Positions 39,965 through 50,834 of a stretch of DNA of 64,000 nucleotides are shown one piece after another. The stretch covers positions 31,590,811 to 31,654,810 of the forward strand of contig NC_045128.1 of assembly GCF_007655135.1 (NCBI RefSeq). The letters are read 5' to 3'. Numbering within the stretch: the first letter of the stretch is position 1; each line of letters begins with the position of its first letter. The DNA is from Punica granatum (lineage: Eukaryota > Streptophyta > Magnoliopsida > Myrtales > Lythraceae). The notes beneath the pieces were generated by a model. That model saw only the letters and a list, made by a program, of their open reading frames with translations. It was not told the DNA's origin and made no database searches. The translations under genes were made by a program, and so were the position numbers.

Positions 39965-40130
39965 AAAATCCAATGTGGCTTGGTTCAAAAGGTTCGGCGT
40001 TTGTTCTTATTAAAAAAGATCTTGAATTCGAGTATTGTGAATTGAGAAAATCCATACTTGAGAGTTTTACCCCTTAATGAGCCGACCCAGCTCGACTAGA
40101 TTAATTGGTGTCTAATTTGATTTTCGGATA
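39965..40130 (+). mobile_element. tRNA-derived SINE, copy 3
   Basis: The plus-strand head TGTGGCTTGGTTCAAAAGG resembles a degenerate A box, and CTTGAATTCGAGT near 40021 a degenerate B box. The body contains GAGCCGACCCAGCTCGAC followed by AGATTAATTGG and GTCTAATTT. It matches copies 1 and 2 in the same order but in the opposite chromosomal orientation. Confidence 0.55.
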
Positions 40131-40264
40131 CTAAGGTGCACACCGAAAAGTTCCTAATGAAAGAATATAGGCAGTTAGACAACGAGATTCAAACCTCAAA
40201 CATCAAAGTTACCAAACGAAAATGCATACGACTATACTATATTTTTTTTCCTCATAGTTACATG

Positions 40265-40430
40265 TATATTTTTTTTGGTTATAATGGAGACTTATGACTT
40301 AGTACAATAATATAAATAGTAAAACTAAATAGAGGTGCATAAGTTCCATTAACAAGAATCGAACTCGAGATCTCATGATTCCGAGAGGCAGCTTCTATCA
40401 CTGCGCCAAATACCTGCACTTTACCATATG
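40265..40430 (-). mobile_element. SINE of a second family
   Basis: On the minus strand a clear A box TGGCGCAGTGA (40408-40398) and B box GAGTTCGATTC (40366-40356) are about 31 bases apart, exactly as in tRNA-derived SINEs. The downstream body runs to an A-rich end near 40270 (ATAACCAAAAAAAA in the element's direction). Confidence 0.65.
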
Positions 40431-40492
40431 GGTTGTTAGATCTTGCTGATCTTTCTATGGTTTCCATTCGGCAAAGAAACTGCTCATTCTAA

Positions 40493-40575
40493 TATTTTGG
40501 TTACAACAAAAGCTCTTCAACAAACGGACACGAGAATCTCATTAATGAGAACTGAATTCGAAATCTGTTGACAAT
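40493..40575 (-). mobile_element. Truncated SINE of the second family
   Basis: TTTTGGTTACAAC near 40496 and CATTAATGAGAACTGAATTC near 40540 match the tail and B-box region of the neighbouring element at 40265-40430, in the same orientation. The A-box end is missing or unrecognisable. Confidence 0.4.
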
Positions 40576-40579
40576 AGCT

Positions 40580-43068
40580 CGAAGGAGCTCGGGATTTGTG
40601 TGGCATCAAAAGTCTGTGGCACGGCGCCTTATATCACACACGTGTGCATGCATGTCCAGAAGTGCATTAATGATTTGTGATTATAACTAGGTAGGCTCAA
40701 CAGTTTCTTCCATCACATGAAGAAAATCTTCCTTTGTAATTTTCAACAAGTGTTTCTTGGATTCCACGAAGGGTAATTTGATGATATTTTATCGATTGAT
40801 CCGTTACTTGATTTTCGGCCTGACAACTTGCCCTAACAACTACCGCGTAATGCATGAATATTTTTATGGCAACTTGCACCGTTCATCACTTCATCAGCAA
40901 TCATAGTATTTTTCAGAAGATCAAAACGAGGTCCACATGAATGTTCTAGTCCCTCGTTCCCTCGATATATTAGTCTCAGTCAACAACAATTTGCAACATT
41001 AAATATTTTCATATTTCGCATTCAGACAGCCATCAGTGCGTGAAGTTAGCGCGCGGGTATGCATCATTACCCGTCTTCCTCTGAATTGCCTAACTAATTA
41101 TGGTATGAGCGGGTTGAGGTCCTATCCAGAGCAAACAAACATCTAACTCATGAAACATCCGTTTGTGGTCGGTGAATTGTGGAGTTCGGGGAGCACGTGA
41201 AAGTATACCCATCCATGGGAGGTATCGATGGATACAGGGCCAATCTGCGTATATGTGGGGCTCACAGGGTATAAAATCCGTATCGATCGATACACGGGAA
41301 TTCCGGTAACACTTGTTAGGAAGAATTTGGATTGCAGTGGTGATGTAGGGACCAAATGGTCGGGGAAAATAATTTAACTCAAAGAAATACATTAGTATTT
41401 GTGATCACTGTGGGTTCACGTGGGGGAGCTCTTGGACAACATTTCCATTTTCAATAAGCAAAGTCCCGTGAAAAGGAATTCAGGATGTATGATCTTCCAA
41501 CAGGAAAGCCCCTTTTGATGGTTTCCCTAACTTCCAAGGCTACAAAATGGCGAGATATGATATAATTGGCAAAACTGTTCTTCATATGAACCGGTTTTCT
41601 CCGTCATATGAAGTTTGGGCTATTAGAAGCATTTCATGGTCAGGTCTGAGCAAATACTCATTCGTAATTTTAGTCAATAAGTTAAGAATATCTTGTGATT
41701 TCACCCAGAAAGAACTTTATTCCAGAGACAGGACAAGAACAGAAACCATGTGAAAGGTAAACTAATCAAATTAAGTAAATTGATGGAATAGTTAATTAGA
41801 GAACTCGACTTCCAAAGAACTCCCATTCCACTTATATTAAGCAAAATTAGTCTACATCTTGGGACCATTTCAATGAGGGTTTGTGGGTGCCGATGTTGCT
41901 GAGTGATGTACCGACAATTTGGAAAGTGATGGCCATTAATTCTTCGGAAGAAACTCAAGCATCTAGAAGCTTAAGAAAAAGTGTCAAAGCACATAAGAAA
42001 GTCGATATCGATGCTTCCCAGAAACAAGACGGGTCAAGGAGGATGAAAAGAAACAACGAGAAATCTGTCATTGAGCGAGATGTCGCGGAATAAGCGTTAT
42101 GGTATACTAGACGGTGAGTCGTGCTTGCCCATGTAATGACGACAGGAACGGTTTCAACCACCTAAGACCTCGTTCAATGATAAGCTAGTTAGGATCCTTC
42201 ATTAATACCAAATCCTCTTCTTTTTTTACCCTACCAGTCATTCTCGGGTAATCGTACTATACATGCTCACTTTCGAGTTTTACACAACTGCCATATTCCA
42301 CGAATTACTCCGTTATCTCGAGATATATAGCATGACTTGGACTACTACATACCCGAACTATCTTGGAAGGAGTATTCTACAAGATACCTGACAGTTAAAG
42401 ATTTTCCAGGACTAGAGTGTGCCAAGAAATGCTTGGCTTACAGGCAATTTACTAGTTGGAGCATCATTGTAGGACATCCTTAACTCTAACTCCATCAAAG
42501 TTTTAGTACAAAACCAGCTTAACTACGTTTCTCATCTGTCAAACTCGACGCGTAATCTACCGCCAACGAACCAATTATAATCCGGGTTGTTGTACCAATA
42601 CAACGAACAGGAAGAAACGTTTCGTGATTCAATCTTGCTTCATTTTGGTTTCGGCGAAATGCGAGATGTCCCTAATGCTTCATCCTTGGGTATAAACAAA
42701 TCCTAGGAACTACGACAGGTCAACCCAGGAACGAGGTTTCCCTTACCAAGGTAAAAAAGGTTGAAAAAGTCAAAGTCAAAGCGCTACATTTGTATCTGTA
42801 CCGGAACATGAAAGCAATGATCCAGCGACCAGCATCAGTTTTTGATGTGAACACTGAACATCAAGGGTGAATAAAGAATTAACCTGAATGAACATGAATG
42901 AACCACGTTTCGATTCATGGGGTATCAGAATGGATCTCAAAGCAAAGACCATCGGTTTTCATTGAATTAATCTCGGCCGTTTGAATATCTATGTGAAAGG
43001 ACACTATGGCGATGCACATACCTCACATAATGTTACAAAAAATCATTCAAAAAAATGGAAGAGAGACC
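40580..43068. other. Intergenic region without a recognised gene
   Basis: Contains two TATCGATnGATA-type palindromes near 41221-41295. The 70-codon plus-strand frame at 41881-42093 is Lys/Arg/Ser-rich and matches no family I know. The end of the region presumably holds the PHIP1 3' UTR. Confidence 0.4.
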
Positions 43069-45493
43069 TCATATGTGGCTTTGAGTCAGGTTCGGATTCG
43101 CAGAACCATCGCCAGGGTTCTTTGGACAGGCTGAGGAAATGTGGCCCTTCTCGCCACACAGATAGCAAGTTCTCCTCCTCATCTTCCCGCTTCCAACAAC
43201 AGTCGATGCACTACTGTTATTGGCTCCAACATTGTCGTCTGGGTTCTTTGCACTACTATCAACTTTAGCATTGTCGGTAATTGCATCAACTGCCTTGGGT
43301 TGCTCTTTCACGTTCTTCTTCGAGATTGCACTTGTCACCTTAACGGACCTCCCACAGAGAACCTTCTGGTCCAACTTTATTGCCATGTTCGTCGAGGCAT
43401 TATCAGAGAAACCCACGTGAGCGTAACCTCGGAACTCTCCTGTTTCTTTGTCCATGCCGAAGCGAATCGAGGATATGTTGCAGCCTGACAAGAACTTTTT
43501 CAGGTCCTCCTCTGTTATGTCCCATGATAAATTCCCGACATAGACCCTGTTGTAGCCTTCCACGACTGGCGGTGCAAAATTGGATGTTTTAGCAGTCGAA
43601 GTTTTGTTGGGTCGAGTCGCCTTGTAGGGCTGGATCTTCAGAAAGAGCCCACCCCTGACAAAATTAAAGGTTCTATGAGCATGATGGAAGCACTCTCAAT
43701 ATTAATAATAATTGATCTCGAGCGACTGAAGAGAATACTTCAATTATACTCACATATCTGATCCATCAAGAGCCAAGGCTCGTTTTGCAGCTGCATCAGT
43801 CTGCAATAAAGGTTATTACAGGTCACTCAAAGTGCTAATAAAATTTCTAGAAAATCTATCATCAATCTGAAATCCTAGCACTGGATGCCAGGAAAAGTCA
43901 GTAACATTACGATTAACCTTGAAACTTATGATGGCTATTCCTCTGAACTTCCCGCTCTCAGGAAAGGTCATGCAGTCTACTTCAGTAATGGTGCCGCAGC
44001 TCTCGAAGTAGCTCCGTATATCATCCTCAGTTGAGTAATATGGTATACCCCCAGCATAAACTTTTCGAGCATCGTCTGCACTCGTTTGACTGCAAGGACA
44101 TTAATGGAAACAAGAACTCAGGAAAAGATTTGGCACCCAGAGCATCCTAATTTAGCACGATTTACAAGTACAGCAGATGCACATCGGTGTCCCAACTCAT
44201 GAATGCATAACCTTACTGAACTTTCACTAGATACATGTTGCGGCTTTTGGCTTCACCAGAAGGGAGGAAAAAGTTAATAGAGCATTTCTTTGAAATTTTA
44301 TGTGCTGAAACTGTTATAACGGCATTCCCAAAACGCTTCCATCTTGTTGTTTCTTGATTTAATGTAGTGCATTTCACTTGTATGACATACGAAGAAGATC
44401 AGACAACATGCACCGGCATAACATCAAGTCTATATTTTTTTGCATTACAGTCACAAATTGAACTAGCTCCTGACTCAAAAACAACTTGAAAAACTCAACA
44501 CACTAAAATGCTGCCAAAAAATGAATATGACGAGAAAAAAACCGCCAGACACAGCTTTCACAACAGGCTCAAGAAGTTTGTATATATAAGAGCTTCATCA
44601 GCATCGGATTCTATAAATAAACAAGAGTGAAGAAACAACACTTGACAATGCCCAGCACACAACAAAACAAGTATCTCAGCCTTTCTTTCCAAATTTTTTT
44701 TCGTGTGCCAGTCCTCCAAGTATAAGGCTTCGAAGATGCAGACTAAAGTCTCAACTGAAAACATACATGATAGGAACACGAAAGGACATAGTGAAGCGAA
44801 AATGAGCATATTAAATAACAAGAAAGCAATAAAACCAGAATAACTGATGGAGAAACAACAGCACAAGTGTCATCAGATAACAACAACAACATTCAATTGA
44901 TTCTTGTTGTGGGAATTCTCAGAAATTGCAGATTTTCACCTGTCATCCTCTCCTCTCGCATTTTGAGCTGAAGCATTGCCCTCATCCTCGTTCTTGGCCT
45001 CACTCTTCTCCTTCTCCTTAACCTCCTCACCATTTTTCTTCTTATTCTTCTTCTTCGTCTTCTTACTCTGTTTCTTTTTCTTCTTCTTCGCCTCCTTCAC
45101 GTGACCATCACTTCCCTCAACCTCCCCGTCTCTCTTCCTCTTCTTATCCTTCTTCTTCTTCTTCCCCTGCTCCTCCTCCTCCTTCATCCCATAACCGCCC
45201 GCCTGCTCAAGTTCCGTCCTTTCCCCGCTCCCTTCAATACCCCCATTTCCTCTCTCAGTATCCTCCCCGGCGCTCTTCAGAGACTGGGCTATCCGCCGCT
45301 TCTCTCGCTTTGACAACCGAGGTTTCTGGGTCGACGAGTCGAGGAGCTGCTTCAGGGACTGCGGCTGCGGATTAGGGCTCCCGGCTTCGAGGGCTTGGTC
45401 GTTATTGGGGTCGGTGGCAGATTCCGACTTCACGATTGATTCGGCAAGAGCTGCTCGGAGCTTCTGCTTCAGCTTCTTGTTCGACAAGACCAT
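43069..45493 (-). CDS. PHIP1: RNA-binding protein PHIP1-like: Lys-rich region, two RRMs, CCHC zinc knuckle
   Basis: PHIP1 was described as a phragmoplastin-interacting RNA-binding protein at the forming cell plate. Four exons, 45493-44940, 44089-43918, 43800-43754 and 43654-43069, join to 452 residues. The protein starts MVLSNKKLKQKLRAALAES, followed by a region of long Lys and Glu runs (about 95-180) that looks nucleolar or nucleic-acid-binding. RRM1 (about 194-270) includes RKVYAGGIPYYSTEDDI and GKFRGIAIISF. RRM2 (292-367) includes NRVYVGNLSWDITEEDL and GEFRGYAHVGF. A CCHC zinc knuckle, C421-X2-C-X4-H-X4-C, lies near the C-terminus, and the protein ends 18 residues later. The frame stays open upstream to 45529, but only with GTG, so the ATG at 45493 is chosen. 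From memory the Arabidopsis protein is longer and has more CCHC fingers. Confidence 0.9.
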
Positions 45494-46273
45494 CGTGTCC
45501 GATTGATTCGACCGAGGAACAGAGTCCACCGGACGGCGGGAGCAGAGTGAAAAGGTTCGGTTCAGAGGGTTTTCCGAGAGGGGTTTAGTAGCAAAAACGA
45601 CTTGTCGTTTCCCATGAATAATATCTTTTACCCTCTTTTTTTTTGCTTCTCTCTCTTGAAAAATTAATTAATGTACTTATTTTTGACAAAATTCTTTGTT
45701 TATTATCTTCCTTTTCTTCATGAATTATTTTTTTTCCAGTTAAATGAGATCAATTACGATAAACACGAAAATTATTGTGCAGACTAGCTTTTTGTGAAGC
45801 AAGTAAACCTTAGTAACTTGCGGCCACAAGCATATTTATTTCATATATGAACCAATCAAACGTTTAATCTAATGATCTGAAATTTAATCATATTCGTCTT
45901 ATTGATACTTAGACATAATCAAATGACATGGTTCAATTGTTCTTCTTTTTTTTTTTTCGTGTTCAATCTCTTCTAAAAATATAATTGAAAATAACCCAAC
46001 TATATAATGCACTTTTCAAATAAAATTGAAATCCTATTTATCCCTTTTTTCCTAAAGCATTTAAGGAAAACAAAATTAGCCCCCATCCTTCCAAAAAGCA
46101 ATACATTAATAAATAAAAACCACAAAGAAAAAAGCACAAGATATATTTTAGTCCTTGGGACCATAGTCCTTCCCTATAAACCAAAACCACAATTTGCATA
46201 TGACTAAACTCAGCTATTTATTTTCTTCAAATTTTGGCAAACAGGCATACTACTATGTCCCTGACTTCACTCC
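45494..46273. other. Intergenic region between TIP1;3 3' end and PHIP1 5' end
   Basis: Short AT-rich spacer. No gene, element or long repeat is recognised. Confidence 0.5.
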
Positions 46274-47268
46274 CTAGAAGTCATGTGCAGCCAGTGGCTC
46301 GAGGGTTTCATCGATGAAGAGATTATCGTAGACCAGAGCTGCGATCGCGGCGCCGATCATGGGCCCAACCCAGTAAACCCAGTGGTGAGTCCACGACCAG
46401 CTGACGACAGCCGGGCCGAAGGAGACTGCAGGGTTCATGGATGCACCATCAAAAGCGCCCCCAACTAAGATGTTGGCCCCCACAATGAGACCGATCGCGA
46501 TTGGCGCGACAACCCCCACGTTCCCTTTCTTCGGATCCACTGCCGTGGCATAGACCGTGTAGACTAGACCGAAGGTCATCACGATCTCGAAGATGAGTGC
46601 ATTCGAGGATGATACACCTGATGAGAAGGCGAATGCTGGTGTTTCCTACAATATGTGTACAAGGAAGTATTTTAGACACAATTCATAATTACACCTGAGT
46701 TTCGGCTTATCTTTATAGCGCTAATGCGCATTGTGCTTACGAGTCCGGTCGCGTATTTAAGCAGCATGCAAGCTACAGTGGATCCCAGCAACTGCGCGAA
46801 CCAGTACAGGATGCTGCGAGATAGAGTGATGTTTCCGCCGAGAAAGGCGCCGAACGTGACGGCAGGATTTACATGCCCCCCTGAAATGTTTGCTCCAACC
46901 GAGACCGCCACGAACAGTGCAAAGGCATGAGATAATGCCGCAATGATCAAACCAGACGACGCAGCGGATCCGCTGTCGGCGAGTTTACCTGTTAAAAATC
47001 AATGGACACATAGCCATGTTGAGCATAAACCGATAAAATGCAGGATTCACGTCACATTATGATATTTAGGTAATGCCAAGAAGTATCATTCACGAGAGGA
47101 CATCAACGGCAGCTTAGACTGGAGAATTAGCTTACTGAAAGCCATGCCGGATCCTTGCCCGGCAAAAACGAAAATCAACATAGAAAAGAACTCCGCGAGT
47201 GCTGCTCTGAGCGCGCCCGGATGGCTTGCCTCCGCGGGAGTTCCGATAGCGATCTTATAAATCGACAT
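46274..47268 (-). CDS. TIP1-3: Tonoplast aquaporin, TIP1;3 type
   Basis: Water channel of the vacuolar membrane. TIP1 members also pass urea and hydrogen peroxide. Three exons, 47268-47136, 46988-46741 and 46645-46274, join to 250 residues, the standard TIP length. Both NPA boxes are intact, at residues 85-87 ([14 protein letters not shown]) and 198-200 ([15 protein letters not shown]). The TIP1 selectivity-filter residues are in place: His65 in LSHAFALF and Val after the second NPA. The start [18 protein letters not shown] and the [20 protein letters not shown] loop match TIP1;3 better than TIP1;1 or TIP1;2. Arabidopsis TIP1;3 is pollen-specific. Whether this gene shares that expression is an inference. 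Two CACGTGT elements lie about 210-230 bases upstream of the ATG. Confidence 0.94.
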
Positions 47269-47474
47269 GTTTCTGCTGAGCTTACGCTTTTCTCGATTAG
47301 TCGTTTAATTTTTATGTGTAATTCTTAATAGCCTGCAAGCCTCAATTGCCTTTGAAAAGCTCTTCCACTTCCTATGGCTATGTGATGCAGACAGGGAGTG
47401 ACGGTCTCCTCTACATATATGCACCTGAATTAACGGCCGTGGAATGTTTACTTCCCACCCGGTAAATTGTAAGG

Positions 47475-47504
47475 AGCCACGTGTAATGCATTGACGCCAC
47501 GTGT
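47475..47504. promoter_or_regulatory. Paired CCACGTGT elements upstream of TIP1;3
   Basis: CCACGTGT occurs twice, about 18 bases apart, between the divergent TIP1;3 (-) and PNSL1 (+) genes. The cores match ABRE/G-box motifs bound by bZIP factors. They are about 210-235 bases from the TIP1;3 start and more than 800 from PNSL1, so they are more likely to serve TIP1;3. Confidence 0.45.
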
Positions 47505-48321
47505 GGGCCCCGCTATGTCCCTAAGGTGCGTTTGGCCACAAGAACTACTTCCTTCGCCGAGATGGTTGGCGGGTGGACCGGCCTTACTAACCAAAAGAAA
47601 TGTCGAGATTTAATTAATTAAACTTGATAATTGACTATTAGCAGCATAGCTGCATCTAAGTTTTTTCTTTTTTTTTTTGGCTGAATAATAGCTGAATTTA
47701 AGCCAAGACATGTAGGATCATGGTTTCGTATCAAAAGTAAATAATGATACGACCATAATGAAAATTTTGTATTTAACCGTGCACATAAATAAATCAAGTT
47801 CTCTAGATAAAAAAGAAAAATCTTTAAAACATAAGCGAGAGCTTTATAAAGTTTCACTAATCATGAGAGATGAGCTGCGTATGTGGCATGCAATGTGGAT
47901 ATTGCTTGGACTGTCAAGAAACAATGAGAGCTATCTCGAGTTTAACTGAAAAGAACGAGCCAAGCCGGTCGGCTCAACAAGAAATCACGCTTGGGCCATC
48001 TGGAAAAGGATCTTTGGTACTGATGATTAATATGCTTAACTCCTTGGATATGCGTCGCCTCCACGACCCGGGTCGTTATAAAAGGCTAAACCCATTAATT
48101 CTAATGGTACACAATACACATTGGCCTAAGGTTAATCGCATTTACATGTATCCTAAAGCAATTGTGGCGATAAGACATGATTGGGCATTTTATATTCACC
48201 CTTTTGGATTTAAAGGCTGAGGGCCACTTGACAAACGGATAAGTTTGTTAAGAAGCGGGAAGAGAGAATGAGAAGTAGAAACAGATAAGATCGTCTTATT
48301 CTTCACTTCGGGGGAGAGGCA
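47505..48321. other. Intergenic region between the divergent TIP1;3 and PNSL1 genes
   Basis: The spacer holds the PNSL1 promoter and leader. A TATA-like TTTATATT lies at about 48188-48195, roughly 130 bases before the PNSL1 ATG. An AAGGTGCGTTTGGCC word at 47523 resembles a MITE end but has no visible partner. The 116-codon plus-strand frame at 47870-48220 overlaps this promoter and is not called. Confidence 0.4.
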
Positions 48322-50073
48322 ATGGCTGCTCTGCAGAACTGTCCTTCAATCCATAGAAGGCTTCTGCCCAGCACCTTCTCTCAGCAAGCAGGGCTGCAGA
48401 AGCAGGGGACAGTCCCTTCCAGCTGCAGAAGAGGCAGCCCATTTGCAGTAAGAGCTGAGCAATTTGTAACTTCCGATTCCGCCTCGGCTCCGATTCACCC
48501 TCCTTCTCCAGGTGGGCTTTCGGCGTTTCTGCCTTCAATGCCTCAAAAGTTCCGAACTTTATTGTCTGTAAGAGTTTGACTGGCATTCATGGATAACTGG
48601 CAACGTGTATCATCACAAACCATGATATGCTTTGTCCGTGTACTTAGAAACGCTAATCTGGCTAAACAAAATTGGAGATTACCCTTCATAGTTTCGGAAA
48701 AATTACGGGCCTGGAGTTGGATAGCGCAACTTATGATATGTTCGGTTCGAAGATTAATCACCCGAATTTCGCAGGTCAATGCAAGAGAAGGCCTCTGCTT
48801 TTGGGCATAGGAGCTATAGCTTCCAGTCTACTCCCCGCTGCTTCTGTTCTTGCAGAAGGTGCATACACATGTACACACGTATATGTATATATGCATGATC
48901 AGACATATATCAGAGGGCATTTAATGACTAGCAAAAGAGATGTTTGTATCGTCGTCTAATTCTCGTCGTCTTCTCATTCTGCAGAAATACCACCAAACTA
49001 CCAATCTTTTGTGGACCTGGTTGATGGGTATTCGTATTATTACCCCTCGGATTGGAGGGTACGTGAAGCAATTGTCCAATTTTTCAAACACGAGATAACC
49101 GGATTTATTTCGTTAATTGGTCTTAATTTCTTGAAAGATAGGAATTTGAGTTCAGGGGACACGATTCTGCATTCAAGGACAGGTACCTGCAGCTGCAAAA
49201 TGTGAGAGTGAGATTCATCCCAACTGATATGAAAGACATTCATGACATGGGCCCCATGGAGGAAGTAAGCAATTAACTCGATTACATGTGTATGTATGCA
49301 TCTATTTTTGTGTGTTGTTCTGTTCATTGTTGAAGGATGAGTATTGTGTTTTTTGCAGGTTGTTACAAATTTGGTGAATAATGTTTATGCTGCTCCCAAT
49401 CAAATGGCCACCATACTTGGGATGCAAGAAGTATGCATCCTCTGCTCTCTCTCTCTCTCAGCAAGCAACATTTACATTCCGTAGTATAGTTCGGTTCACA
49501 GGATTGGCTCGGCCGATTAACTTCTTAGCTGAGCATATAATTCTCGAGTTCAACTTCTAGTGGTTGCGATGCAAGTAATTTCTTCATTGCTTAGAATATG
49601 TGTTGAACTTTATCGGACAGGAGCGAGAGAACACTCGACTTGATCCCTGAGGGAAAATGTTCCTCTGCGCATATGGATCCGTGCAGTTGGTACAGTCCTC
49701 TGCAAATTATTATCCATAACTGGCAGTTTGCTTCCTGATGAATGCAGAAAACAATCAATGGAAAGAACTATTACACCTTTGAGTACGGGCTTAAGTCTCC
49801 AAACTTCACCAGCACTTCTTTTGCGACTGTTGCAGTTGCAAACGGTAAGTTCTCTCCATATCTCAAAACCAGTATCATGTAAAACTCTCCCTTGAATATC
49901 TCGTCGGCTGTCAATGGAAGTGCGGGTTAGTGCAACAAGTCTTAAAGCTTCAATTTTCATGTCGAGCAGGGAGATATTACACATTGACAGTTGCGGCGAA
50001 TGAGAGGCGGTGGAGGAGAGTGAGGAACAAGCTCAAAGTTGTTGCAGACTCTTTCCAGGTGCTTGATATCTGA
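48322..50073 (+). CDS. PNSL1: Photosynthetic NDH subunit of lumenal location 1 (PsbP-like, PPL2)
   Basis: PsbP-fold subunit of the chloroplast NADH dehydrogenase-like complex, on its lumenal side, needed for cyclic electron flow. Seven exons, 48322-48511, 48775-48858, 48985-49058, 49142-49264, 49359-49430, 49748-49844 and 49970-50073, join to 247 residues. A plastid transit peptide occupies about residues 1-64. It is followed by a Tat-type lumen signal with twin arginines (R68-R69), a hydrophobic stretch (LLLGIGAIASSLLPAASV) and a cleavage-like VLA before Glu91. The mature PsbP domain contains VDLVDGYSYYYPSDWREFEF, AFKDRYLQLQNVRVRFIPTD and ANERRWRRVRNKLKVVADSF. These match PNSL1 rather than PsbP or PPL1. 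It is convergent with ABCB20. Confidence 0.93.
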
Positions 50074-50834
50074 AATTGTGAATGTTATGTACAGCTCGAG
50101 GCACATAATGCAGGGTTGAGATTCTCGACAACTACGTATTGATTTTGTTGCCCCAGTCTTCAAATCGAGTATCCTTTGCCTTGGATATCTTTGTTTCATC
50201 GCAAGGATAAGTGTTTAGGCTGATTGTATCCGGCGGCCCTCACTGTAAATGAGACCGGTCACCGGAGTGAACACGCCACTCCAGCAGGTCCAACCTGTTC
50301 CAAACACCTACTGCATCCGACATACAGGACAATATCGGATTTCACATCAGACCAACCATAAATTTTATACTTGTTAGATCCATCCCTTCTCAATTATCCA
50401 TATATCATCATATCGACACATTCCAACTTGATTTTTATAATTTGAATCAACATTTTCTGGAGAACAAAAGCAAGAAGAAAATTGCCAACCTCCAAAAGAA
50501 TATCGTCCTATATGAAACATCTAAATCCTCAAACCCATTGTTTCTCACTAACCAAACAAAACAAAAAACAAAAAATAAAATTCCTATCCCTATGTTCTTC
50601 CTATGAACAACGTGACTCCAAATGCTGCCCTCCTCTTGCCCCATGGTGCAATCCACTCCTTCTCGTTCGTTCTCGTCCTGCTGCTCAACAAAGCCTCGAA
50701 GAAGTGCCAACTTCCCGGTCAAGTCTGTGCAGGGGGAAGTTCTGGCAGATTTCGGATTTCAATTCCGGGAGGACTATTGGAGGAAAATTTACAAGTGAAT
50801 CAGGCAAAAACCTGACTGATCTAAATATAATATC

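Noticed and set aside
41881..42093. 70-codon Lys/Arg-rich plus-strand frame
   Set aside because: No family, no neighbouring exons and no promoter signal. The composition is compatible with chance in purine-rich DNA.
45101..45313. Leu-rich plus-strand frame
   Set aside because: It is the mirror of the Lys/Glu-rich exon 1 of PHIP1 (CTT/CTC runs translated as Leu).
45494..45529. In-frame upstream extension of PHIP1 (12 codons)
   Set aside because: It starts with GTG. The ATG at 45493 begins the family-typical MVLSNKKLKQK.
47870..48220. 116-codon plus-strand frame upstream of PNSL1
   Set aside because: It ends about 100 bases before the PNSL1 start, covers its promoter, and has no recognisable domain.
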